Assembly (NCBI GenBank): GCA_030832235.1
Contig: JAURJO010000299.1
Coordinates: 1-6,528 of the forward strand
Length of the DNA stretch: 6,528 nucleotides
Origin: Verrucomicrobiota bacterium
GTDB taxonomy: Bacteria; Verrucomicrobiota; Verrucomicrobiia; Opitutales; Opitutaceae
Direction of reading: 5' to 3'
Every line of letters begins with the position of its first letter. Positions within the stretch are counted from its first letter, which is position 1. Under the pieces are notes generated by a model. That model ran no database searches. It was not told the DNA's origin and worked only from the letters and a program-made list of their open reading frames with translations. Both the position numbers and the translations under genes were made by a program. Positions 1-6,293 of the stretch are shown here, in pieces.

Positions 1-149
1 ATGCAGCCCCAGTTGAGGCAGGTGCCGCCCGCACGCTCGAGCTCGATGCAGGCGACCTTTTTGCCGAGTTGCCCGGCGCGGATCGCGCCCGCGTAACCCG
101 CGGGACCTCCGCCAATGACGACCAAATCGTATTCGTTGCTCTCGACCAT
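1..149 (-). CDS. lpdA: Dihydrolipoamide dehydrogenase (E3), N-terminal part, cut by the window edge
   Basis: This is the FAD-containing E3 subunit shared by the pyruvate and 2-oxoglutarate dehydrogenase complexes and the glycine cleavage system. It reoxidises the dihydrolipoyl group of the partner subunit with NAD+ in the cytoplasm. Only 49 codons are visible. Residues 7-20 read YDLVVIGGGPAGYA, the GxGxxG dinucleotide-binding strand-turn-helix for FAD, followed by an Ala/Arg/Gly helix and the strand KKVACIE with the acidic end that binds the FAD ribose. Residues 41-49 are GGTCLNWGC, giving the redox pair C44 and C49 (CxxxxC), which is the family hallmark. A Trp replaces the usual Val between the cysteines; I recall this variant in some E3 lineages. 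The ATG at 147-149 starts just before the Rossmann strand, as expected, and has no clear Shine-Dalgarno sequence. The gene is divergent from the tRNA gene. A related class I flavin disulfide reductase is possible but less likely. Confidence 0.93.
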   Translation of the reverse strand, partial: MVESNEYDLVVIGGGPAGYAGAIRAGQLGKKVACIELERAGGTCLNWGC

Positions 150-347
150 TCGGTGACCGTCGCGACCACCGCCGGCACCGTCAAACGGAAACTCGGTGCC
201 ACTCCAAGGCGCGTCCAACCTCCGCGTGATCCCTGCTAAACGCGTGTTCCCACCCGCCATCGGGCTTATTTCCACTGCGCTGACTTACTCTTCCAAATTC
301 TCGCTTGCGCCCGTCGCGCGATCACTCCTTGTTCACCGCTCCTCCAC

Positions 348-424
348 GCACCCGTAGCTCAATTGGATAGAGCATCTGACTACGGATCAGAAGGTTTGGG
401 GTTCGACTCCCTACGGGTGCGCCA
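348..424 (+). tRNA. trnR: tRNA-Arg (anticodon ACG)
   Basis: A complete cloverleaf can be drawn. The acceptor stem is gcacccg (348-354) with cgggtgc (414-420). The D stem is gctc (357-360) with gagc (370-373). The anticodon stem is 375-379 with 387-391, closing the loop ctacgga, so the anticodon at 382-384 is ACG. The variable loop is 392-396, and the T stem 397-401/409-413 encloses the TTCGACT loop. The discriminator base is G421 and the CCA end (422-424) is encoded. The anticodon ACG reads CGU/CGC/CGA once A34 is deaminated to inosine by TadA. It stands alone, divergent from lpdA, and no convincing -35/-10 pair was found in front of it. Confidence 0.97.
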
Positions 425-505
425 ATTTCCCTAGCGCCGAGAGATGTACAGTCGGGGCCCAGAAATCCGGCTCAGGAGCGCGGTGCCCCCAGTCCGCCCG
501 ACGAT

Positions 506-551
506 CTGAATCGGTTCAGGACCGGATTATGGATTCGAACGAGTAGTTCGA
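506..551. repeat. Two small adjacent hairpins downstream of the toroid-like gene
   Basis: Two perfect short inverted repeats lie 15 bp apart. The first is ctgaa-tcgg-ttcag (506-519, 5-bp stem, tetraloop). The second is tcgaac-gagta-gttcga (535-551, 6-bp stem, 5-nt loop). They sit 60-105 bp beyond the stop codon of the minus-strand gene that ends at 611, so they could be the 3' end of its transcript or a weak transcription stop. There is no T-run on either strand, so an intrinsic terminator is not well supported. The surrounding stretch 425-610 shows no gene that I can support. Confidence 0.3.
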
Positions 552-610
552 CCAGGCCGGCCTCGTGCTGCCCCTGCCACCGCAGGCGACGCCGACGACC
601 CACGGCACGG

Positions 611-2431
611 CTACCGGGCCCACGGGGGCCTCACCGTCGGAGGCGAGGCGTAGCGCTTCATCGTGAGTGCGAGCCGTGCACCTGCGCCCGGAGCAAGGCG
701 GACCGTGAAATCGCGCTCGCCGACAGTCTGATCCCTCCCGTTCACCTCCACAGACGCTATCCGGTGCTCTCCGTACGCGCCGCCCTGCACGACGACGGTG
801 CGTGTCGCGGTGGCGCTGAGATTTACCAATGTGACGACCGTTCGCGTTTCACCGAGTTCACTCACAAGGGCCCCCACATCCTCGGGCACGCCGGCGCGTT
901 TCCGCTCCGGATCGAAATAGCGCAGACGAGCGTTCATCAGTTCGCCCGCACGTCCCGGCGGGATCGCGCCCCACATGAGCTGCTGGAGCGCGACGACCGA
1001 GGCGGGGTTGTAGTTCATCATGTTGTCGGCGAGCCGTCGATCGGCGGTTGATTTGTCGCGACGGAAACCCTCCGCGCGGCGCGCCATCGAAGTCAGGTCG
1101 CGCCGTAGGGCTTCCTCGGGGAAGCCGGGGTTTTTCCCCTCGAGGTACATGAGCCACTCGCTGTCCCGCACGCGCGCGCGGTCGTCGGCGCGTTGCGACC
1201 AATACCAGACCTCGAGTGCGCCGACGTTCCACGGTGTGCGCTGCCAGCCATACCAGCCCTCGGCGCCGAACATCGTCGGGTATTCCCTGGTGCCGTCGGG
1301 GGCTGTGCGCGCATGAGAGTTTACGGCCTTGATCATCGCGCGCCACGCGTCGGTGTATTTCTGATCGCCGGTCACGAGGAGGGCGTTGTGAAAGCCCACG
1401 ATCGCGCGCGCGATACGGTTACGGTTCTCCTGCCGTCCCGTGACGGGATTCAGCGGCGAAAAGCCCCAGCCGTAGGCGTTGCCCCACCATTTGTTTTGCG
1501 GTCCGCCGATCCTGCCGTCGCGGTAATCCACGTAGCTCGGGATCACGTCACCGTTGGCACTCATGCGTGCGAGCCACGCGTCCATGTAGTCCACGAGCCA
1601 CTGCTTGTACTTCGCCTCGTTGGCGAGGAGGTAGGCATTGGTGGGCAGCGTGGTCGCGACGAGGTTGAGGAAATGATCCCCGGCGACGTCGTGGTACGGA
1701 TCGTAGTGCTGGAGGAACTGTGCGTACGTGCTTTCACCGTGGACGGCGTCGAATCTCGACACATCGAAAGGGTCGCCGACCCAGTCGAGGGCCGTGGCCG
1801 GGCGCAGCATCGGGCCCTTTGAGCCGTTCTGCATCGAACGGATCAGCTTTAGTCCCGGGTCGTAATTCGGCGCGTCGGGATCCTCGCCCATGTAGAGGCC
1901 GGCCCAGCGCCGCGCGCGTTCCTGGTAAATCGGCAGCTGGGGCGTGGACAGGCCCAGCAGGTTGAAGGTCCGCATCGCCTCGCCGTGGTGCATCCAGTCG
2001 GACTGCGCCGGAAATTCCTTAAACAACATCCCCTCCCGACCCGCGGGCGTCTCGACCGTCCTTGCTTCCGAATACTGGCGAATCATGCCGTTCCACGTGT
2101 GAAGAAACACTCGCATGATCTCGTCGCTCGCGCCGAGCGCGTGCAGCTGCGGCCAGTCGGCGGTGTTTTCGAACGCATCGTCGGGTCCGTCGTTGGCCCC
2201 CCACCGCAGGAAACACTGCACGTAGCCGCGGTCGTCGTAGTATTTCCCCGCGAACTCGAGGCAGAGCGGCACCTGCTCGGCGAGAAGGCGGCGCTCCAGC
2301 CGGGCCCATTCGGGCGCCGGCATCGGCGTGTCGATGGCGACCACGGGCGCCGTGGCAGCGGCGAGGCGGGCGAGCACAAGCAGCGACACCGCCGTGAAAA
2401 GGCGGTACGGCCGCTGGGAAGCGAGGTTCAT
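611..2431 (-). CDS. Exported 606-residue protein of unrecognised family, probable alpha-toroid carbohydrate-active enzyme
   Basis: I do not recognise a named family. The first 28 residues look like a Sec signal peptide: a basic start (Q6-R10), a hydrophobic core (LFTAVSLLVLARLAAATA) and an Ala-rich cleavage site. This is why I chose the ATG at 2429-2431 over an upstream in-frame start at 2569, which would add 46 residues and bury the signal peptide. Residues ~40-500 are mainly helical and very rich in Trp/Tyr, with pieces such as YYDDRGY (64-70), HTWNGMIRQY (111-120), HYDPYHDVAGDH (242-253), WWGNAYGWG (315-323) and EGWYGWQRTPWN (391-402). That build is typical of (alpha/alpha) barrel glycosidases and polysaccharide lyases. 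Residues ~515-592 alternate short beta strands (TRTVVTLVNLS, HRIASVEVNG), suggesting a C-terminal beta-sandwich. The stop codon is TAG at 611-613. The gene is divergent from two sulfatase genes, which supports a role in breaking down a sulfated glycan, but enzyme class and substrate are inference. There is no clear Shine-Dalgarno sequence. Confidence 0.8.
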   Translation of the reverse strand: MNLASQRPYRLFTAVSLLVLARLAAATAPVVAIDTPMPAPEWARLERRLLAEQVPLCLEFAGKYYDDRGYVQCFLRWGANDGPDDAFENTADWPQLHALGASDEIMRVFLHTWNGMIRQYSEARTVETPAGREGMLFKEFPAQSDWMHHGEAMRTFNLLGLSTPQLPIYQERARRWAGLYMGEDPDAPNYDPGLKLIRSMQNGSKGPMLRPATALDWVGDPFDVSRFDAVHGESTYAQFLQHYDPYHDVAGDHFLNLVATTLPTNAYLLANEAKYKQWLVDYMDAWLARMSANGDVIPSYVDYRDGRIGGPQNKWWGNAYGWGFSPLNPVTGRQENRNRIARAIVGFHNALLVTGDQKYTDAWRAMIKAVNSHARTAPDGTREYPTMFGAEGWYGWQRTPWNVGALEVWYWSQRADDRARVRDSEWLMYLEGKNPGFPEEALRRDLTSMARRAEGFRRDKSTADRRLADNMMNYNPASVVALQQLMWGAIPPGRAGELMNARLRYFDPERKRAGVPEDVGALVSELGETRTVVTLVNLSATATRTVVVQGGAYGEHRIASVEVNGRDQTVGERDFTVRLAPGAGARLALTMKRYASPPTVRPPWAR

Positions 2432-2649
2432 CGGCGGGTGACGGGGTTCGAGCACGATTTGGCCGCGCGCGTACCGCGAACACGAGCCGCAAACGCGAGT
2501 GACCTTGAGAGCGTCGCCCGAGAGCGGGATGCTTCCGCCGCACCCGCGACCCTCGGACTTTTCACTCACCGCGCGGGCTCAAGTTGGTCGCAGCGCAGTA
2601 CATCGGCGGTTACCAGAGGGCTGCTAAAATGGGCGGGCGACGGCACCAT

Positions 2650-2664
2650 TCCGCCTCCGGCGGA
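2650..2664. repeat. 15-bp inverted repeat with 6-bp arms
   Basis: The sequence is tccgcc-tcc-ggcgga, a perfect 6-bp inverted repeat around 3 bp, about 220 bp before the plus-strand start and 163 bp before the minus-strand toroid gene. All but the outermost base of each arm is G or C, so chance occurrence in this GC-rich DNA is quite likely. An operator role is only a possibility. Confidence 0.25.
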
Positions 2665-2735
2665 TTTGAACGCGCCGCGGACGCTCGAGACGATGCGCAG
2701 TTCCGCCTGCGGCGCCTTTCACGTGGTAGTGACTT

Positions 2736-2752
2736 GGCTTCCAACGGAAGCC
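2736..2752. promoter_or_regulatory. Perfect 17-bp palindrome, candidate operator of the sulfatase operon
   Basis: The sequence ggcttcc-aac-ggaagcc has perfect 7-bp arms around a 3-bp centre. It ends 74 bp before the GTG start of the first sulfatase and lies 304 bp before the divergent gene. The size and symmetry fit a site for a dimeric helix-turn-helix repressor such as those that often control sugar-use loci, and the position fits a promoter of the plus-strand operon. As RNA it would form a 7-bp hairpin with a 3-nt loop but no T-run follows, so it is not a terminator. No regulator gene is visible in the window to pair with it. Confidence 0.45.
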
Positions 2753-2826
2753 CGCGTGGTGTTCATCGAGGCACTGAACATCAGATCCCCCCGCTAACCC
2801 CCTCAAACCCCGTTTCCTCAGTCCCC

Positions 2827-4254
2827 GTGAACTCCCGTCTCCTGCTCCTGTCGCTGCTCGCCTTCCCGCTGACCCAAGCTTTCGCCGCCAGCTCCCCTCG
2901 CCCCAACGTCGTCCTCGTCATGGCCGACGACCAGGGTTGGGGCGACACAGGCTACAACGGCCACCCCGAACTCAAGACGCCCCACCTCGACGCGCTGGCC
3001 ACTGCCGGACTGCGGCTCGACCACTTCTACACGGCCCATTTCAACTGCTCGCCGACACGAGCGAGCGTGATGACGGGCCGGCACCCCCATCGCATGGGCA
3101 CCTTCGGCCCCGGTTCGCCGATCCGCGCGCAGGAGGTCACGCTGGCCAAGGTACTGCAGGCCGCCGGCTATGCGACGGGCCATTTCGGCAAATGGCACCT
3201 CAACTGCAAAAACGGCGACCGCGACACCAAGACTCCGCCCGGCCGCGCCGTCTTGGCCGATGATCCGCTGTCGCCGGGCAAGCTCGGCTTCGACGAGTGG
3301 CTTTCCGCCGATAATTTCTTCGACCTCGATCCCGTGCTCGGGCGCAACGGCGTGCCGGAAAAGTTCCGCGGCGACGGCTCGGACATCGTCACCGCGGAGG
3401 CGCTGAAGTTCATCCGGAAGCAGGCCGCCGCGAGCAAGCCGTTCCTGACCGTCATCTGGTTCGGCAACCCGCACACCCCGCACGAGGCGCTGCCGGCCGA
3501 CAAGGCGCTCTACGCGAAGTTTTCCGAGGCGGACCAGAACTACTATGGCGAACTCACCGGCATCGATCGCAGCGTCGGCAAGCTGCGGGCGGCGCTGCGC
3601 GAGCTGCACGTCTCCGAGAACACTATCCTGTGGTATTGCAGCGACAACGGCGGCATCAACGGCCCGAAGTCCACCGGCCACCTGCGCGGCAGCAAGGGAA
3701 CCCTCTGGGACGGCGGCTTGCGCGTCCCCGGCATCGTCGAATGGCCCGCCCGCATCGCGAAGCCCTTCGTCAGCGACGTCCCCTGCTCCACGTTGGACAT
3801 CTACCCGACGATCCTCGCGGCCACCGGCACGCGGGCGGAAAAGCAGATCCAGCCGCTCGACGGGATCAACCTCCTGCCGTTGTTCGACGGGCAGATGAAC
3901 ACGCGCGGCAAGGCGATTCCCTTCGTGTCCCGACTCGGCCAGGAAAATCCCCACGGGGCCCTCATCGACTGGCCCTACAAGTTGCATCTCGATGCCGACC
4001 GCAACCGGACCAAGAAGGGTGGCGACCAGCCCACCGCGCCCGTGATGCTCTTCGATCTTTCCCAGGATCCGAAGGAGACCACTAATCTCGCCGCCAGCCA
4101 ACCCGAGCGCGTTGCGAAGATGACGGCGGAGTTCGCCGCGTGGAAGGCGTCGGCGCTGAAGAGCCTGGCCGGCGGGGACTACGAAGGGAGCACGCCCCTC
4201 CAACCGGCGCCCGCTGCCGATGGTAACGCCAAGCGGGGAAGAAAGAAAAAATAA
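2827..4254 (+). CDS. Exported Cys-type (formylglycine) sulfatase, Asp-Asn metal-site lineage
   Basis: This is a family S1 sulfatase of 475 residues that hydrolyses a sulfate ester, probably on a carbohydrate, in the periplasm or at the surface. Residues 1-20 form a Sec signal peptide (NSRLLLLSLLAFPLTQAFA). The alkaline phosphatase-like core begins with NVVLVMADDQGWGD; D34 and D35 are calcium ligands. CSPTR at 74-78 is the CxPxR signature, with C74 converted to formylglycine and R78 supporting it. GKWH gives K122 and H124, NPHTPHE gives H216, CSDNGG gives the second metal pair D273/N274, and RGSKG gives K290, so the active site looks complete. The C-terminal part (~400-450) has the usual LFDLSQDPKETTNLA subdomain. 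The tail ends in a basic run, KRGRKKK. The GTG at 2827 is chosen because it opens the signal peptide; upstream in-frame TTG/ATG codons would bury it. No Shine-Dalgarno sequence is seen. The partner sulfatase follows after 45 bp. Maturation needs a formylglycine-generating enzyme or anSME encoded elsewhere. The substrate cannot be read from the sequence. Confidence 0.93.
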   Translation: MNSRLLLLSLLAFPLTQAFAASSPRPNVVLVMADDQGWGDTGYNGHPELKTPHLDALATAGLRLDHFYTAHFNCSPTRASVMTGRHPHRMGTFGPGSPIRAQEVTLAKVLQAAGYATGHFGKWHLNCKNGDRDTKTPPGRAVLADDPLSPGKLGFDEWLSADNFFDLDPVLGRNGVPEKFRGDGSDIVTAEALKFIRKQAAASKPFLTVIWFGNPHTPHEALPADKALYAKFSEADQNYYGELTGIDRSVGKLRAALRELHVSENTILWYCSDNGGINGPKSTGHLRGSKGTLWDGGLRVPGIVEWPARIAKPFVSDVPCSTLDIYPTILAATGTRAEKQIQPLDGINLLPLFDGQMNTRGKAIPFVSRLGQENPHGALIDWPYKLHLDADRNRTKKGGDQPTAPVMLFDLSQDPKETTNLAASQPERVAKMTAEFAAWKASALKSLAGGDYEGSTPLQPAPAADGNAKRGRKKK

Positions 4255-4299
4255 CCCGCCCCGGTCCCGCGCACGTCGCTCGTCCCCAATGGAACCAAC

Positions 4300-5889
4300 A
4301 TGATCCGCTGCCTCCGCTTCCTCCCTCTTTTGGCGATGAGCCTGGCCCCTGCATTGGCCGCCACGCCTGCGCGCCCCAAGCTCAGCGTCATCCAGGCCGA
4401 CGAGCATAATTTCCGTACGCTCGGCGCCTACCGTGCATTGCTGAGCCGGGAACAGGCCTTCATCTGGGGCGACGGCATAAAGGTCGACACACCCAACCTC
4501 GACTGGATTGCCGCCCAGGGCGCGATCGCCGATCGCTTCTACGCCACCTCGCCCGTTTGCACGCCATCGCGCGCCGCGCTCATGACCGGACGTTACCCGC
4601 AGAACACCGGCGCCATCCGCAACGACCTCCCGATGCGCGACGATATGGTCACTTTTGCGGAGGCGCTGCGCCGCGCGGGCTACGCGACCGGCTACGCGGG
4701 CAAGTGGCACCTCGACGGCGCGGCGCGACCCGGCTGGGCGCCCGCGCGCAAATTCGGCTGGGACGAGAACCGCTACATGTTCAACCGCGGCCACTGGAAA
4801 AAACTCCTCGAGGACGAACGCGGCCCGCGCGTCGGCCCGGTCAATGCCCAGGGCGTGCCCACCTATGCTGTGGACGGCGCGGACGCGAAGTCGTTCACCA
4901 CCGACTTCCTTGCCGATCGCACGATCGACTTCATCCGGCGGCACCGGGAAGGGCCTTTCTGCTGGCACGTGAGCTTCCCCGATCCGCACGGGCCAAACAC
5001 CGTGCGCGCACCCTACGACACGATGTTTCTCGGCCTCGACTTCCAGCAACCAGCGAGCGCGAGGTCGTCGGGAAAGAATCTCCCGCCCTACGCCGCGACG
5101 CTGGCGGGCACCTTCAACCGCGCACAGATGGCGCTGTATTTCGGCATGGTGAAATGCATCGACGACAACGTCGGCCGCATCCTCACCGCGCTGCGCGAGG
5201 CCGGCGTTCTCGGGCATACTTTCATCGTCGTCACCTCCGACCACGGCGACCTCTGTGGTGAGCACGGCCGAGACAACAAGGGCGTGCCGATGGAAGCGTC
5301 CTCGCGCATTCCGTTTCTGCTGCACGCGCCCGGTGTCGTGCCGCCCGGAACCGTCGTCCGTCAGGCGCTCGGCAACGTGGACTTCAAGCCCACCATCCTG
5401 GCGCTCATGGGTATCCCCAACCCGACGATCGACGAGGGCCGCGATGCCTCCGCGCTTTTTCGCGGCACCGCGCCGGCCGGTTGGGTTGACCAGGCTTTCA
5501 TCCGCATCGGCGGAGGCCCCGCGCGGGCCGCGGGAGCGACGACCACCGACGATAACGACATGGCCGAGGGCGCGGGCTGGCTGGGTGTATTCAGCCGTCG
5601 TCACAAGTTCATCGTAGCGCCCAACGCGGCCCCCAGTCTCTTCGATCTCGAGGCCGACCCCGACGAACTGACCAACCTTGCCGGCGATTCCGCTCACCGC
5701 GCCACCGTCCGCCGCCTCGGCGCCGCGCTACTCGACTACGCCCAGCGCCATCATGATCCGCTGCTCGCCACCGCCCGCGTGAAGTCCGACCTCGCTTGGG
5801 CCGTCGGCGATCGCGCCGACTATCCTGACGCCGCCGCGTCGGCGTCCGAATCAACCGGCTCCGCAAAGAAAAAGAAGCGGACGAAGTGA
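4300..5889 (+). CDS. Exported Cys-type (formylglycine) sulfatase, Asp-His metal-site lineage
   Basis: This is a second family S1 sulfatase, 529 residues, distinct from its neighbour. Residues 1-20 look like a Sec signal peptide (LRFLPLLAMSLAPALA); Cys4 lies ahead of the hydrophobic core, so this is not a lipobox. The core opens VIQADEHNFRTLG, where D34 and E35 occupy the first metal-ligand positions, Glu replacing the more usual Asp or Gln. CTPSR at 87-91 is the CxPxR signature with C87 as the formylglycine precursor. GKWH gives K135/H137, FPDPHGP gives H230, SDHGD gives D314/H315, and EHGRDNKG gives K327. Compared with the first sulfatase there is extra sequence between strand 1 and TPNLD (about residues 43-62) and a long middle part (~150-280). 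LFDLEADPDELTNLA (447-461) is the usual C-terminal element. It ends in a basic tail, AKKKKRTK. The ATG at 4300 is preceded by a weak GGAA at 4291-4294, the only Shine-Dalgarno-like match in the window. It is very likely cotranscribed with the upstream sulfatase. The Asp-His site and different insertions suggest a different sulfate position or sugar; the exact substrate is unknown. Confidence 0.93.
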   Translation: MIRCLRFLPLLAMSLAPALAATPARPKLSVIQADEHNFRTLGAYRALLSREQAFIWGDGIKVDTPNLDWIAAQGAIADRFYATSPVCTPSRAALMTGRYPQNTGAIRNDLPMRDDMVTFAEALRRAGYATGYAGKWHLDGAARPGWAPARKFGWDENRYMFNRGHWKKLLEDERGPRVGPVNAQGVPTYAVDGADAKSFTTDFLADRTIDFIRRHREGPFCWHVSFPDPHGPNTVRAPYDTMFLGLDFQQPASARSSGKNLPPYAATLAGTFNRAQMALYFGMVKCIDDNVGRILTALREAGVLGHTFIVVTSDHGDLCGEHGRDNKGVPMEASSRIPFLLHAPGVVPPGTVVRQALGNVDFKPTILALMGIPNPTIDEGRDASALFRGTAPAGWVDQAFIRIGGGPARAAGATTTDDNDMAEGAGWLGVFSRRHKFIVAPNAAPSLFDLEADPDELTNLAGDSAHRATVRRLGAALLDYAQRHHDPLLATARVKSDLAWAVGDRADYPDAAASASESTGSAKKKKRTK

Positions 5890-5945
5890 AGCGTGTCCCT
5901 CGCCACGCACAGTCGGCATGGGCTCCGCGCTCCGGCGGCCGGCTA

Positions 5946-5973
5946 GGAGCACCAGCAGCGGCTCCCGGGTTTT
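5946..5973 (+). terminator. Weak terminator-like hairpin after the sulfatase operon
   Basis: The stem ggagc (5946-5950) pairs with gctcc (5961-5965) over a 10-nt loop, followed by cgggtttt. It lies 57 bp beyond the TGA of the second sulfatase, a sensible place for transcription to stop. The stem is only 5 bp and the T-run only 4, and its right arm can pair instead with cgggag at 5981-5986, so intrinsic termination is doubtful. Confidence 0.25.
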
Positions 5974-6219
5974 CAGCGAGCGGGAGTATCGGGTTCGTGC
6001 ACTCCCCCAACTTCGACTTGAGCGATGCGCCGCGGGAAACGTGATTCCACAGGTCGCGCGGGTGAGGGCCGCGTCCCTCGCGGGAAGGCCTCCGCAGGGC
6101 GCGCGGCGCCAGCCGCGGACCATTTCGCCACATCGATTCACCCCCGCCGGATAAGCAGTCGCGCTGCGGAAAAGACCTAGATTCACGTGTCGAACGTTGT
6201 CTTAGCCTCGGGTCGAAGA

Positions 6220-6239
6220 CCGCAAGGGCACCGGTGCGG
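6220..6239. repeat. Hairpin with nested 10-bp palindrome upstream of the LarA-like gene
   Basis: The arms ccgca (6220-6224) and tgcgg (6235-6239) are perfect complements, and inside lies the exact palindrome gcaccggtgc (6228-6237). The two pairings are mutually exclusive in RNA. It ends 54 bp before the ATG of the LarA-like gene, a position suited to an operator or a 5' untranslated structure, but at this GC content it may be chance. Confidence 0.25.
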
Positions 6240-6293
6240 ACCTGACGTCGCCGCCCCTTGCCAGCGCGAACGAACCGTCGTCGAATTTTCCCC

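Larger units (their letters stand above)
2432..2826. promoter_or_regulatory. Divergent intergenic control region between the toroid-like gene and the sulfatase operon
   Basis: These 395 bp separate two genes that point away from each other, so promoters for both must lie here unless transcription starts elsewhere. I found no convincing -35/-10 pair; TAAAAT at 2625-2630 looks like a -10 on the plus strand but has no partner at the right spacing. Two palindromes (2650-2664 and 2736-2752) are listed separately as possible operators. Open reading frames cross the region on both strands, but they have no start context, signal peptide or recognisable motif and look like consequences of high GC. Confidence 0.55.
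5890..6293. other. 404-bp intergenic region without a credible gene, rich in inverted repeats
   Basis: This follows the second sulfatase and precedes the LarA-like gene. Reading frames exist on both strands, but their products are arginine-rich, have no recognisable domain and one overlaps the sulfatase end, so I do not call them. Several perfect inverted repeats are present: gcgtg/cacgc at 5891-5908, ccggc-g-gccgg at 5932-5942, ggagc/gctcc at 5946-5965, ctcccg/cgggag at 5962-5986, gaggg/ccctc at 6064-6079 and ccgca/tgcgg at 6220-6239. They could belong to a 3' end structure, a dispersed intergenic repeat or a structured RNA. No match to tmRNA, SRP RNA or RNase P RNA core motifs was seen. The promoter of the downstream gene should lie in its right half, but no clear -35/-10 pair was found. 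Confidence 0.6.

Noticed and set aside
150..347. Promoters for lpdA and the tRNA gene
   Set aside because: Promoters must exist here, but no -35/-10 pair with acceptable match and spacing could be chosen over chance on either strand.
531..551. A minus-strand T-arm-like GTTCGAATCC suggesting a tRNA remnant
   Set aside because: The flanking bases do not form a 5-bp T stem and no acceptor or anticodon arm can be drawn. The match comes from the tcgaac/gttcga hairpin.
2432..2569. A 46-residue N-terminal extension of the toroid-like protein from a start at 2569
   Set aside because: It would place the clear signal peptide inside the protein, and the extension has no domain features.
2584..2826. 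An N-terminal extension of the first sulfatase from an upstream TTG or the ATG at 2629
   Set aside because: The signal peptide begins at the GTG at 2827, so earlier starts would bury it; the extension looks like translated intergenic DNA.
2818..5697. A 2.9-kb open frame on the minus strand across both sulfatases
   Set aside because: Both sulfatases are in the same register and this frame mirrors their codons exactly. It stays open because the sense genes avoid TTA, CTA and TCA codons at high GC. Its product has no signal peptide or recognisable domain.
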